From NCBI GenBank assembly GCA_005879805.1, contig VBKL01000110.1, forward strand, positions 1 to 40,255: a DNA stretch of 40,255 nt. The letters run 5' to 3'. The stretch is from Deltaproteobacteria bacterium (GTDB taxonomy: Bacteria; Myxococcota; Myxococcia; Myxococcales; 40CM-4-68-19). The position numbers and the translations under genes were made by a program. Under the pieces are notes generated by a model that saw nothing but the letters and a program-made list of their open reading frames with translations, did no database searches and was not told the origin of the DNA. This document shows positions 16,022 to 25,417 of this stretch, in pieces. Every line of letters starts with the position of its first letter. Positions within the stretch are counted from its first letter, which is position 1.

Positions 16022-17029
16022 ATGGCTCGGATCGCGATCAACGGCTTCGGACGGATCGGCCGCAACATCCTCCGCGCCGCCATCAAGCGCGGCGCGAACT
16101 TCGACGTCGTCCACATCAACGACATCGACAAGCCCAAGACCCTCGCCCACCTCTTCAAGTTCGACTCGGTGCACGGGATCTTCGAGGGCAAGGTGGAGGC
16201 GCTGGAGGACGCCATCGTCGTCAACGGCAAGAAGATCGCGGTCACCGCCAAGCGCGATCCCTCGGAGCTGCCCCACAAGCAGCACGGCTGCGACATCGTG
16301 CTGGAGTGCTCGGGCCGGTTCACCAACCGCGTCGACGCGCAGAAGCACATCGCGGCCGGCGCGAAGAAGGTGATCATCTCCGCTCCGGCCAAGGGCCAGG
16401 ATTTCACGGTCGCCTTCGGCATCAACCACGAGAAGTACGATCCGAAGAAGCACGAGGTGATCTCCAACGCGTCGTGCACGACCAACTGCCTCGCGCCCAT
16501 CAGCAAGGTGCTTCTCGACAATTTCGGTATCGAGCGCGGGTTCATGACCACCGTGCACAGCTACACGAACGACCAGCGCATCCTCGACCTGCCCCACGAG
16601 GACCTGCGCCGGGCGCGCGCGGCGGCGGTCTCCATGATCCCGGCTTCGACCGGCGCGGCGAAGGCGATCTACGAGGTGATCCCCGAGCTCAAGGGCAAGC
16701 TCAGCGGGACCGCCATCCGGGTCCCGACGCCCAACGTCTCCATCGTCGACCTCACCGTCGAGCTCTCGAAGAAGGCGAGCGTCGACGACATCCACAAGGC
16801 GATGCGGTCGGCCGCCGAAGGAAAGATGAAGGGCGTTCTCCAGTACAACGACGAGCTCACTGTCTCGGTCGACTACAACGGCAACCCGCATTCCTCGATC
16901 TACGATTCGACGCAGACGGCGGTGACCGAGAGCGGGAGCCTGGCCAAGGTCTTCGCCTGGTACGACAACGAGTGGGGCTTCTCCAATCGCATGGTGGACG
17001 TGGCGCTCCTCGTCGAATCGAAGCTCTGA
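16022..17029 (+). CDS. gapA: Glyceraldehyde-3-phosphate dehydrogenase, type I
   Basis: 335 residues, full length. N-terminal dinucleotide fold INGFGRIGRN; catalytic Cys152 in SNASCTTNCLAP; His179 in TTVHSYTNDQ; and the C-terminal WYDNEWGFSNRM. Asp34 within HINDID at the end of the second strand suggests NAD specificity. It oxidises glyceraldehyde-3-phosphate to 1,3-bisphosphoglycerate. GGAGG precedes the ATG by 5 bases. It heads the glycolytic operon with pgk and tpiA. Confidence 0.97.
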   Translation: MARIAINGFGRIGRNILRAAIKRGANFDVVHINDIDKPKTLAHLFKFDSVHGIFEGKVEALEDAIVVNGKKIAVTAKRDPSELPHKQHGCDIVLECSGRFTNRVDAQKHIAAGAKKVIISAPAKGQDFTVAFGINHEKYDPKKHEVISNASCTTNCLAPISKVLLDNFGIERGFMTTVHSYTNDQRILDLPHEDLRRARAAAVSMIPASTGAAKAIYEVIPELKGKLSGTAIRVPTPNVSIVDLTVELSKKASVDDIHKAMRSAAEGKMKGVLQYNDELTVSVDYNGNPHSSIYDSTQTAVTESGSLAKVFAWYDNEWGFSNRMVDVALLVESKL

Positions 17030-17039
17030 GGCAGGCCGC

Positions 17040-18018
<979 letters not shown>

Positions 18019-18019
<1 letters not shown>

Positions 18020-18780
18020 TGGCGCGGCGCAAGTTCGTCTGCGGCAACTGGAAGATGCACAAGACGGGGCAGGAGGCGTTGCAGCTCGTCAAGGATCTCG
18101 TGCAGCGTCTCTCCGGGGCGTCCGCGCAGGTCGGCATCGCGCCGCCGTTCACCGCGGTCGCGCAGGTGAAGTGGGCGCTTTCCCAGGCCAGATCGCCGCT
18201 CCAGCTCTTCGGGCAGAACTGCCATCATGAGAAGCAGGGTGCCTTCACCGGCGAAGTGAGCGCCCTGATGCTGAAGGACGCGGGATGTGACGGCGTCATC
18301 CTCGGCCACAGCGAGCGGAGGCAGCTGTTCGGGGAGACCGACGAGGGCGTCGCGCGCAAGGTCAAGGCGGCGCTCGCGGAAGGGCTCCATCCCATCGTTT
18401 GCGTCGGGGAGACGCTGCAGGAGCGCGAGGCCGGGCGGACCTGGGAAGTGGTGTCGCGTCAGATGCGCGCCGGCCTTGCAGGGCTGGACACGGGCGCGGT
18501 GCAGAAGCTCACCATCGCGTACGAGCCGGTCTGGGCGATCGGGACGGGGCGCAACGCCACCGCAGCCCAGGCGCAGGAAGTGCACGGGCAGATCCGCGGC
18601 CTCTTGCGCGAGCTGGGCGGCGCGGCGGCGGCGGACGCGGTGCGAATCCAGTACGGCGGATCGGTGAAGCCGGACAACGCTGCGGAGCTGCTCGGGCAGC
18701 CCGACGTCGACGGAGCGCTAGTCGGCGGGGCCTCTCTGAAGGCGGAGGACTTCGCCAAGATCGTCGAGGCCGCGCGGTAG
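18019..18780 (+). CDS. tpiA: Triosephosphate isomerase
   Basis: 253 residues, complete. Substrate-binding Asn10 and Lys12 in GNWKMH, catalytic His97 in ILGHSERR, catalytic Glu169 in [12 protein letters not shown], and the phosphate-binding loops IQYGGSVKP and LVGGASL are all present. It interconverts dihydroxyacetone phosphate and glyceraldehyde-3-phosphate. The ATG at 18019 overlaps the pgk stop (TGATG) and gives the expected N-terminus. Confidence 0.97.
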
Positions 18781-18792
18781 CTCCCTGCTCCG

Positions 18793-19497
18793 ATGCCGCC
18801 GCTCGATGGCACCGTGATCGGCTTCCAGCGCTGGGACCGGCTGCTCTTCCTGCACTTCGAGGTTCCCGCAGAGGCGCTGCGCGCGCTCGTGCCGCCGCGG
18901 CTCGAGCTCGACACGTACGAAGGCCGCGCGTTCGTCAGCGTCACTCCTTTCACGGTGGTAGGCGCGCGGCTCCGCGGAGCACCGCCGATTCCGGGAATCG
19001 CCCGGTTCGACGAGCTCAACGTCCGGACGTACGTGCGGAACGGCGAAGAGGGTGCGGTCTGGTTCTTCAGTCTCGACGCGGCGAGCCTGGCGGCGGTGGC
19101 CATTGCACGCGCCACCCTCCGCCTGCCGTACTGCTACGCGGGCATGCACCGCAGCGAGGATCGAGGCCTGTTCCGCTACGACTCGGTTCGGGTCCTCCCC
19201 GCCCCCCAGGCGACCTTCTCCGGCTCCTGGTCGGTCACCGGAGCGGCTGCTCCAGCCGGGCCGGGAACGCTCGCACATTTTCTCTGCGAGAGGTACGCGC
19301 TGTTCTCGCGCGCCTTCGGATCGAAGCTGTTCCGCGTCCGCGTCCGCCACCCGCCCTGGCAGCTCCAGCCCGCGGAGGACGTGCGTTTCGCCGAGACCCT
19401 CGCGCAGGCGGACGGCTTGCCGCCGCTCGGCGCGCCGGTGCTCGCGCAGTACTCCGAGGGCGTCGACGTGGAGTTCTTTCCGCCGGCGCTCGTCTAG
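18793..19497 (+). CDS. DUF2071 (YqjF-like) family protein
   Basis: 234 residues with the DUF2071 pattern: RWDRLLFLHFEVPAEALRAL near the start, FDELNVRTYVRNG, VWFFSLDAASLAAV, LPYCYAGM and LAHFLCERYALFS, then HPPWQLQ. The family is widespread but of uncertain function, sometimes annotated as acetoacetate decarboxylase-like. No signal or membrane segment. It starts 12 bases after tpiA and may be read through from the glycolytic operon. Confidence 0.8.
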   Translation: MPPLDGTVIGFQRWDRLLFLHFEVPAEALRALVPPRLELDTYEGRAFVSVTPFTVVGARLRGAPPIPGIARFDELNVRTYVRNGEEGAVWFFSLDAASLAAVAIARATLRLPYCYAGMHRSEDRGLFRYDSVRVLPAPQATFSGSWSVTGAAAPAGPGTLAHFLCERYALFSRAFGSKLFRVRVRHPPWQLQPAEDVRFAETLAQADGLPPLGAPVLAQYSEGVDVEFFPPALV

Positions 19498-19503
19498 CGA
19501 GGC

Positions 19504-19543
19504 GGCGCCGCGGCCGCGCTGCAACGGATCGTGGCGCGGCGCC
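19504..19543. terminator. GC-rich stem-loop between convergent genes
   Basis: GGCGCCGCG (19504-19512) and CGCGGCGCC (19535-19543) are exact reverse complements around a 22-base loop, in the short gap between the DUF2071 gene and a convergent small gene. No T-run follows, so it may need Rho, or may only be GC-rich noise. Confidence 0.35.
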
Positions 19544-19548
19544 CTTCC

Positions 19549-19677
19549 TCAGGTCTGTTGGCCCAATGCCCGAAGCGTCGGCTCCACCGTCGCGACCATC
19601 GAGAGGGTGAAAGACCACACGGTGATCCAGACGAGGACGAAGAATGCCGGCTTGACCCATGACTTGATCGGCTCCAT
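19549..19677 (-). CDS. Possible 42-residue single-span membrane protein
   Basis: Starts MEPIKSWVKPAFFVLVWITV and continues through a strongly hydrophobic helix to ATVEPTLRALGQQT. An AGGAA sequence 5 bases before ATG 19677 supports this start; an in-frame ATG at 19773 would give about 75 residues with a basic N-terminal segment. The region is less GC-rich than its neighbours. No family recognised, and it could be non-coding. The remaining stretch 19678-19820 holds nothing else I can support. Confidence 0.35.
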   Translation of the reverse strand: MEPIKSWVKPAFFVLVWITVWSFTLSMVATVEPTLRALGQQT

Positions 19678-19820
19678 AGGGATTCCTGCATAGGTTTGAG
19701 ATGACGTAGGACCGCGTTCAAATGCCTTCCGGATCTGCCAGATTTTGTCGATGCAGCGCGCCATGGGATCCATCCGATTTGCGAAATCGTAGCAGCCATT
19801 ACCAGAACGAATGAATGCCG

Positions 19821-20132
19821 TCAAGCTTCGATCTCCAGTTCCAGCAAAGCGGAGCTGAGGCTCTTCCCGTGCGCGTCGAGGGAGAGCGAGGTGGTTACGC
19901 CGCCCGCCAGCGCACGCTCGCACACGAACTGCAGCGCATGCAGGTGGGGCAGCTCGAATCGGCGCACTTCGCCGAGAGCGATCCCGGCCAGATGCTGCCT
20001 CACTGCGCTGGCCGTCACCTGCTCGCGCAGGAGCAGAAAGTCCTCCGGACGATAGGCGATGACGGAGAGGATCGACGTATCGCCCTTGTCGCCGGCGCGG
20101 CCGTGCGCGAGCTCGTGCAGCTTGCGTCTCAT
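19821..20132 (-). CDS. AtuA-like C-terminal domain protein
   Basis: 103 residues: RAGDKGDTSILSVIAYRPED, then VRRFELPHLHALQFV, ALAGGVTTSLSLD and GKSLSSALLELEIEA. This is the small C-terminal domain that follows the DUF1446 domain in AtuA (acyclic terpene utilisation) proteins. Here it is a separate gene whose ATG overlaps the stop of the DUF1446 gene (ATGA), so the two products are probably made together as subunits of one enzyme. Substrate unknown. Confidence 0.8.
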   Translation of the reverse strand: MRRKLHELAHGRAGDKGDTSILSVIAYRPEDFLLLREQVTASAVRQHLAGIALGEVRRFELPHLHALQFVCERALAGGVTTSLSLDAHGKSLSSALLELEIEA

Positions 20133-21448
20133 GGGTTGCTCTCGAAAAGGGTGAGCTGCGGGATCGCACGGTCTCGCGGGATGAAGCAGGAGACGATGCC
20201 GACCTGCTCGTGGACGTACTTGCGGGCTCCGCCGCCGCCAGCCGGGCCGTTGGTGTAGAGCGCCTCGACCTCTTCGCCGATGCGGGAAGCCTCCTCTCTC
20301 GTCTGGCAGCGCGCCGCGACCCGCAGGCGCACTTCATAGGGACGGTCGCCGGTGAAGAACGAACGGCCCTGCAGCGACGTCCTGCCGATGAGGTCCAGGC
20401 GAACCTCCACGCCGTGCAGGCGCTCGCGCACGATGGCGGCGGCCAGCTCCGCCCGCCCGACGGCGTTCGTCCCCGCGTAGCCGATCTCGCCTTCGCCGAC
20501 GAACCCCGCCCGATACCCGACGCTCACCTTGAGCGAGGCGGGGCGCGGGCTTCCCGTGGCGCCCGAGATGGCGACGCGGTCCGGCCCCGCGGCGTGCAGG
20601 CGCACCGTGGTGAAGTCGGCCACCACGTCGGGCGTGAGATAGGCGGATGGGTCCGTCACCTCGTAGAGGAGCTGCTCGGTGACGGTGGCGAGGTCGATGC
20701 GGCCTCCGGTCCCGTCGACCTTCCCGATGGAACCATTTCCCTGCTCGTCGACGTCGGCAAAGGGGAAGCCGAGCGTGGCGAGGCCCGGGACGTCCTTCCT
20801 GCCCGGATCGGCGAAGTAACCGCCAGTGACTTGCCCGGCGCATTCCAGAAGGTGGCCGATCACGGTGCCGCGCCCTACGCGAAGGGCATCGTCCGCGCGC
20901 CACGCGAAGCGGTGCATCATCGGAGCGACGAAGAGCGAGGGATCGGCGACGCGCCCGGTGACGATCACCTCCGCGCCGCTTGCCAGCGCCGGCAGCAGCG
21001 CCTCCGCGCCCAGATAAGCGTTGGCCGAGACGATCGAATCGTACTCGCGCAGCGGGCGGCCGGTTTCCAGTGCGGGCTGGCCCAGGTCGAGCGAGGCAAG
21101 GACGTCGTCTCCGGTCACCGCGGCGATGCGCAGGCGCAAGCCGAGCCGGCGGGCGATCTCGACGATCCGCCGGGCGGCGGCGAGCGGATTCGCCGCGCCC
21201 ATGTTGGTGATGACCCGCACGCCGTTGCGCACGCACGGCGGCAGGAGCAGCTCCATTCGCCGCTCGAGCAGCGGGTCGTATCCGCCGTCCGGATCGCTGC
21301 GCCGCCGCAACTGCGCTAGCGCGATGGTGCGCTCGGCCAGGCACTCGAGCACGAGGTACTGGAGCCGTCCTCGTTCCGCGAGGATGACGGCGGGCTGGAG
21401 GCGGTCGCCGGAAAAGCCCGCGCCGGCACCGATCCGGAGCGTCTCCAC
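20129..21448 (-). CDS. AtuA-like acyclic terpene utilisation family protein (DUF1446)
   Basis: 439 residues starting METLRIGAGAGFSGDRLQPA, then YLVLECLAERTIALAQ, ITNMGAANPLAAA, IVTGRVADPSLFVAPMMHRF and ECAGQVTGGYFADPG, diagnostic of the DUF1446/AtuA N-terminal domain. In Pseudomonas, atuA belongs to citronellol/geraniol catabolism, but most members have unknown roles, and no terpene genes (geranyl-CoA carboxylase, acyl-CoA dehydrogenase) are present here. The GTG start has GGGGGAGA 6 bases upstream. It follows the binding-protein gene by 2 bases. Confidence 0.85.
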   Translation of the reverse strand: METLRIGAGAGFSGDRLQPAVILAERGRLQYLVLECLAERTIALAQLRRRSDPDGGYDPLLERRMELLLPPCVRNGVRVITNMGAANPLAAARRIVEIARRLGLRLRIAAVTGDDVLASLDLGQPALETGRPLREYDSIVSANAYLGAEALLPALASGAEVIVTGRVADPSLFVAPMMHRFAWRADDALRVGRGTVIGHLLECAGQVTGGYFADPGRKDVPGLATLGFPFADVDEQGNGSIGKVDGTGGRIDLATVTEQLLYEVTDPSAYLTPDVVADFTTVRLHAAGPDRVAISGATGSPRPASLKVSVGYRAGFVGEGEIGYAGTNAVGRAELAAAIVRERLHGVEVRLDLIGRTSLQGRSFFTGDRPYEVRLRVAARCQTREEASRIGEEVEALYTNGPAGGGGARKYVHEQVGIVSCFIPRDRAIPQLTLFESNP

Positions 21449-21450
21449 CG

Positions 21451-22440
21451 TCAGTCTCCCCCGAGCGGATGGACCTCGGGGAAGAAGAGGTCGCGCACGG
21501 AAGCAGGGCGCCTCTTGACGCTGCCGATCTGATTCATGAAGACGGCCGTCTTGAAGACCTTTTCGGGCCGGAGCGTGTACTCGTAGTCGGGGTTGTCGAT
21601 CATGCGGACGATGTCCTCGACGGTGTTCTTCTTGTCCTGGGCCTGCTCGAGATAGACCTTGGCCGCGGCCCGCTTGTCCTTGTTGATGGTCTGGATCGAC
21701 TGCGAGAGCGCGTCGAAGAACGCCCGGTACGTCTTCGGATTCGCCTCGCGGAAGCGGCTCGAGGCGGTGATGACCAGGGCGGTGGCGCGGCCCCCGAGAA
21801 TCTCGTACGAGGTGGTGACGGTCCTGACCCCCGGTACCTTGATCTCCTGCTCGTAGAATGGAGACGTGCTGAAGTGCGAGTTGACGCCGCCGGTGCCGCT
21901 CATGAGGGCGAGCATCGCGTCGGGATGCGAGAGTCCGATGGTGAAGGGATCGAGGCGCGCGTACTGGTCCTGGCCCCATGCCTTGGCTGCCGCCATCTGC
22001 AGGACGATCGCCTGCGTCGACACCTTGATGGAGGGCAGCGCGATCTTGTCCTTCTCGCTGAAGTCCTCGATCGACTTCACGGCGGCGTTGCGGGTGACGA
22101 GGTAGAGCGGGTACGTCGTCATCGCCGACATGCCCTTCACGACGCCGTTCGTCTTGTCCCAGAGCGTGATGAGCGAAGGCGCCCCGGTGGCGGCGAAGTG
22201 CACGCTCCCCGAGATGAGGCCGTCGTTGATGATGCTCGGGCCCGCGACCTTCGCCCAGTTCACGCGTAGCTCGGGCAGCCCCGCGGCCTTGGCGTGCTTC
22301 TCGACCAGCTTGTCCCGCTCCATCAGCATGAGTGGGAGAAAGCTCACCCCATACTGCTGGGCGACCTGGACCTCGTTCACTTCGGCAGAAACGGGAAAGG
22401 CAAAAGTGACGAGAACGCCTGCCAGCAGGAGTCTGCTCAT
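21451..22440 (-). CDS. ABC transporter substrate-binding protein, NitT/TauT type
   Basis: 329 residues with a signal peptide (MSRLLLAGVLVTFAFPVSAE) and a periplasmic-binding fold: VAQQYGVSFLPLMLMERDKLVEK, VNWAKVAGPSIINDGLISGSVHF, then LSHPDAMLALMSGTGGVNSHF and a C-terminal FREANPKTYRAFFDAL. The pattern is that of SsuA/TauA-like proteins that deliver small organic solutes to an ABC importer. No matching importer permease or ATPase lies beside it. The adjacent ABC-2 pair is of the exporter type. ATG 22440 was preferred to GTG 22449. Confidence 0.85.
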   Translation of the reverse strand: MSRLLLAGVLVTFAFPVSAEVNEVQVAQQYGVSFLPLMLMERDKLVEKHAKAAGLPELRVNWAKVAGPSIINDGLISGSVHFAATGAPSLITLWDKTNGVVKGMSAMTTYPLYLVTRNAAVKSIEDFSEKDKIALPSIKVSTQAIVLQMAAAKAWGQDQYARLDPFTIGLSHPDAMLALMSGTGGVNSHFSTSPFYEQEIKVPGVRTVTTSYEILGGRATALVITASSRFREANPKTYRAFFDALSQSIQTINKDKRAAAKVYLEQAQDKKNTVEDIVRMIDNPDYEYTLRPEKVFKTAVFMNQIGSVKRRPASVRDLFFPEVHPLGGD

Positions 22441-22467
22441 GATCGGCACTGTAGAAAACCCGGCCGA

Positions 22468-23034
22468 TCACCGCCAGCGGGTGAGGAGCGCTTCGCGATC
22501 GAACCACTTCACCGCAAGCAATATGAGCAATCCGTCGCTCACCGCAGTTGGGACGGGGCCCATGCGGCCCGCGGCGATGAGGTCGAGGCCCAGGCAGAGG
22601 AGGGCGGCGGCGACCCAGGTGACGGCGAGCGACGGGACCACCGCCGCGAGCGACTTGCCGAGGACGATCTCGGCGGTGGAGATGGGCGTGGCGAGGAGCG
22701 GCTCGAGAGTGCGCCGCTCGCGTTCCCCGCCCACCGATTGCGCCGCCATGAGGATGGGCAGGAACACGGGCATGACGAGGAACAGCGGCAGCCAGTTCTT
22801 GGCGACGGCCGCCACCAGCACGCCGATGAGACCGCCGGGCCCCTGCAGGTCGATCCTGTACACCTCGCGCAGCCAGTAGAGCGTCTCGGGCGGCGCGGCC
22901 CGATCGAGCCAGGCGACGAGCAGGAGCGGCACCGCCACCATTGCGGTGGGCAGGGAGAGCATCGACAGCACCAGAACGGGCGAGCGGCGCAGCTCGGTGA
23001 GCTCCTTCGAGAGGAGAAGGAAGGCGCCTCTCAC
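22468..23034 (-). CDS. ABC-2 type permease, probably with an internal in-frame deletion
   Basis: 188 residues: a first membrane helix after FLLLSKELTELRRSPVLVLS, a second around NWLPLFLVMPVFLPILMAAQ, the cytoplasmic GERERRTLEPLLATPIS motif, a third helix (VVPSLAVTWVAAALLC), then ending FDREALLTRWR. Homologues of this family run to about 250-260 residues and have further helices between those last two elements. Here about 65-75 residues seem to be missing near 22530-22560 without breaking the frame. The GTG start overlaps the ATPase stop. Partner of that ATPase in a multidrug- or natrium-type exporter. Confidence 0.7.
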   Translation of the reverse strand: MRGAFLLLSKELTELRRSPVLVLSMLSLPTAMVAVPLLLVAWLDRAAPPETLYWLREVYRIDLQGPGGLIGVLVAAVAKNWLPLFLVMPVFLPILMAAQSVGGERERRTLEPLLATPISTAEIVLGKSLAAVVPSLAVTWVAAALLCLGLDLIAAGRMGPVPTAVSDGLLILLAVKWFDREALLTRWR

Positions 23035-23966
23035 GAGAGGAGTCCGCGGCCGCGCGCCTCGGCAAGGACGGCCATGTACGCTTCCTCGAGGGGATCGCGG
23101 ACCGGCTGGACCGCGGCGACCCGCGCCCCGCAGGCGACCAGCGCGGCCACCACGTCGGGGACGCCGTCCAGCGCCGCAAGCTCGACGTGCAGGCGCAGGC
23201 CTTCCTGGGTGACCTCGCGTACCACGGGCAAGTTGCGCAGCGCCGGGGCGGCGCCCGCGCTCGGGGCAGCCAGATCGACGTGCACGCGTCCGCGCTGGAC
23301 CGCGGCGACCTCGTGGATGGCGATGAGCCGCGTGGCCACGAAGGCGGCGCGCGCGCAGAGCCGCTCGACTTCGTCGAGATCGTGGGTGCAGAGGACGATG
23401 GTGCGGCCTTCCCGTCGCAGCTCGCCGACGACCGTCCGGACCTCGCGCGTCGCCTCCGGATCGAGACCGACGGTCGGTTCGTCGAGGAGCACGACCTCGG
23501 GCTCGTGCAACAGGGCGCGCGCGATCGCGAGCTTCTGCTTCATGCCGCGGGAAAGGGCCGCGAACGGTTTGTGGGCGTGGGCGGCGAGGAGGAAGCGTTC
23601 GAGGAACCGCGCCGATCGCGCGCGGGCATCGGTGCGCGAAAGCCCGTAGAGCCGCCCGAAGTGCACCAGGTTCTCGTTCGCGTCGAGCCGGTCGTAGAAG
23701 CCGGGCAACTCGGTCAACAGGCCCACCTTCCTGCGCAACTCGCGCGAAGCCCCCTCGCGCGGCCGGATTCCGCAGCCGGCCACCGTCGCGGAGCCCTGGT
23801 CGGGACCGAAGAGGCCGGCCAGCATGCGCAAGGTCGTCGTCTTGCCGGCGCCGTTCGGTCCGAGAAGGCCGAAGCACTCCCCGGCTTCCACGGAGAACGA
23901 CAAGCCCTCGACAGCGCGCCGGCCGGCGAACGACTTCGATAGGGCGCGGACGTCGATCGCGGGCAT
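23031..23966 (-). CDS. ABC transporter ATP-binding protein (ABC-2 exporter type)
   Basis: 311 residues. Walker A GPNGAGKT at 36-43, signature LSRGMKQK at 138-145, Walker B VVLLDEP at 158-164, and the H-loop in LCTHDLDE. The long C-terminal part (230-311) is typical of CcmA/NatA-like ATPases that pair with ABC-2 permeases. It is first in a five-gene minus-strand run (ATPase, permease, binding protein, AtuA, AtuA C-domain) and divergent from a TetR gene across only 20 bases, so the TetR protein may also control this run. No ribosome site is obvious. Confidence 0.9.
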   Translation of the reverse strand: MPAIDVRALSKSFAGRRAVEGLSFSVEAGECFGLLGPNGAGKTTTLRMLAGLFGPDQGSATVAGCGIRPREGASRELRRKVGLLTELPGFYDRLDANENLVHFGRLYGLSRTDARARSARFLERFLLAAHAHKPFAALSRGMKQKLAIARALLHEPEVVLLDEPTVGLDPEATREVRTVVGELRREGRTIVLCTHDLDEVERLCARAAFVATRLIAIHEVAAVQRGRVHVDLAAPSAGAAPALRNLPVVREVTQEGLRLHVELAALDGVPDVVAALVACGARVAAVQPVRDPLEEAYMAVLAEARGRGLLS

Positions 23967-23986
23967 GGGTTACTCTTCACTGTACC

Positions 23987-24559
23987 TTGGCCCGGACGCG
24001 CGAATTCGACGAAGACCAGGTGCTGGACGCCGCGCTGCAGACGTTCCGGCGCAAGGGATACGAGGCCACCACCCTTCCCGATCTGCTCGAGGCCACGGGG
24101 CTTGCGCGGCAGAGCCTCTACAACGCTTTCGGCGACAAGCGGGAGCTCTTCCTCAAGAGTTTGCGCCGCTACGCCGACACCGAGCACGGAAGGATGGCGG
24201 AGATGCTGCGAAGCCTGCCCATCCGCGAGGCCATGGCCGCGATCTTCGAGAGCGTCCTCCGGAGCGCCGATCGCGAGTGTGGCTGCTTCCTCGTCAACGC
24301 CGCGAGCGAGCTGCTCCCGCGCGAGCCGGAAGTCGGTCGCATCGTGGCCTCGGCGATGGCGCGGCAGGAAAAGGCGCTCGCCGGGGCGCTCCGCCGGGCC
24401 GTGCGGAAGGGCGACCTCCGACTTCCGCCCAGGCGGATCGAGCAGACGGCCCGCTTCCTCATGGCGTCCCTGCAAGGCTTGATCGTGATGACCAAGGCGA
24501 TGCCGCGATCGCGCGCCGGGCGGGACGCGGCGGCCATGGCGCTTCGCGCCATCGAGTGA
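23987..24559 (+). CDS. TetR/AcrR family transcriptional repressor
   Basis: 190 residues starting MARTREFDEDQVLDAAL. The helix-turn-helix is at residues 28-50 (TTLPDLLEATGLARQSLYNA, then FGDKRELF), and the C-terminal ligand domain follows. The TTG start has no ribosome site, so the mRNA may be leaderless. It lies between a divergent ABC operon and a downstream SDR gene whose promoter carries a perfect palindrome, which is the likely operator. Inferred role: repressor relieved by a small organic or electrophilic ligand. Confidence 0.88.
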   Translation: MARTREFDEDQVLDAALQTFRRKGYEATTLPDLLEATGLARQSLYNAFGDKRELFLKSLRRYADTEHGRMAEMLRSLPIREAMAAIFESVLRSADRECGCFLVNAASELLPREPEVGRIVASAMARQEKALAGALRRAVRKGDLRLPPRRIEQTARFLMASLQGLIVMTKAMPRSRAGRDAAAMALRAIE

Positions 24560-24574
24560 GCAGCCGGCAGATTC

Positions 24575-24590
24575 TAGACCGTTGAGTCCA
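24575..24590. promoter_or_regulatory. Imperfect second half-site of the TetR operator type
   Basis: TAGACC-GTTG-AGTCCA matches the left arm of the perfect palindrome at 24622 exactly and the right arm in four of six positions (GGTCTA against AGTCCA). It lies just after the TetR stop and about 47 bases before the main operator, so it could be an auxiliary site. Confidence 0.35.
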
Positions 24591-24621
24591 TTTTCCGGTC
24601 CGCGCATCCCATCCCTTCGAA

Positions 24622-24639
24622 GTAGACCGACTGGTCTAC
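24622..24639. promoter_or_regulatory. Palindromic operator in the SDR promoter
   Basis: GTAGACC-GACT-GGTCTAC is a perfect 7-bp inverted repeat with a 4-base spacer. It overlaps a TACAAT -10-like hexamer at 24637-24642 and precedes GGAG (24647-24650) and the SDR ATG. The form TAGACC-N4-GGTCTA is the kind bound by NemR-like TetR repressors, so the adjacent TetR protein is the natural candidate. Confidence 0.75.
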
Positions 24640-24656
24640 AATGACAGGAGCGGGAC

Positions 24657-25406
24657 ATGGGCAAGCTGTCTGGCAAGATCGCGGTGGTCACGGGGGGAAC
24701 GACGGGCATCGGCCTTTCCACGGCGCGCCTCTTCGCGGCGGAAGGCGCGAAGGTGGTTGTCACCGGCCGCAACGCCGAGACCCTGGGCGCGGCGCGCGAG
24801 GAACTGAAGGGCGTGGCCGAGGTGGTGCAGTCGGACGCGGGAGACCCCGCGCAGGTGCGCAAGCTTTTCGAGGAGATCGGCCGCCAGTACTCGCGCATCG
24901 ACGTCCTCTTCCTCAACGCGGGCATCGCAAAGTTCGCGCCGTTCGCGGACTCGCCGGAGGCGCTGTTCGACGAGACCATCCGCGTGAACCTCAAGGGACC
25001 GTTCCTCGCCCTGCAAGCGGCGCTGCCTTATCTGAACAAGGGTGCCTCGGTCATCGTCAACACCACGGTCGGCACCGACCGCGCCATCGCCGGCGCTTCG
25101 GTCTACTCGGCGAGCAAGGCTGCCCTTGCCGCTCTCGCGCGAGGCGCCGCCGTCGAGCTGGCAAGCCGCGGAATCCGCGTCAACGCGGTCCAGCCCGGGC
25201 CCATCACCACGCCCATCTTCGGAAAGATGGACCTGACCGCCGACCAGCGGGACGCCTTTGCCAAGCGGATCACCGAGACGCTGCCTCTGGGGCGGTTCGG
25301 TTCCCCCGACGAAGTGGCGCGCGCCGCGCTCTTCCTCGCGAGCGACGACTCCGCCTTCGTCACCGGACACGAGCTGTCGGTGGACGGCGGCATGCTCGCC
25401 GCCTGA
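24657..25406 (+). CDS. Short-chain dehydrogenase/reductase
   Basis: 249 residues, classical SDR. The cofactor loop VTGGTTGIG is at 11-19, NAG at 87-89, and catalytic Tyr150 and Lys154 in VYSASK. The catalytic serine position reads NTTVG (Thr137), a conservative change. The C-terminus LSVDGGMLAA is standard. TGRN after strand 2 suggests NADPH preference. It probably reduces a carbonyl compound that is also the ligand of the neighbouring repressor. This is inferred from the repressor-operator-gene layout. GGAG precedes the ATG. Confidence 0.92.
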   Translation: MGKLSGKIAVVTGGTTGIGLSTARLFAAEGAKVVVTGRNAETLGAAREELKGVAEVVQSDAGDPAQVRKLFEEIGRQYSRIDVLFLNAGIAKFAPFADSPEALFDETIRVNLKGPFLALQAALPYLNKGASVIVNTTVGTDRAIAGASVYSASKAALAALARGAAVELASRGIRVNAVQPGPITTPIFGKMDLTADQRDAFAKRITETLPLGRFGSPDEVARAALFLASDDSAFVTGHELSVDGGMLAA

Positions 25407-25417
25407 GTCCCGCGCGG

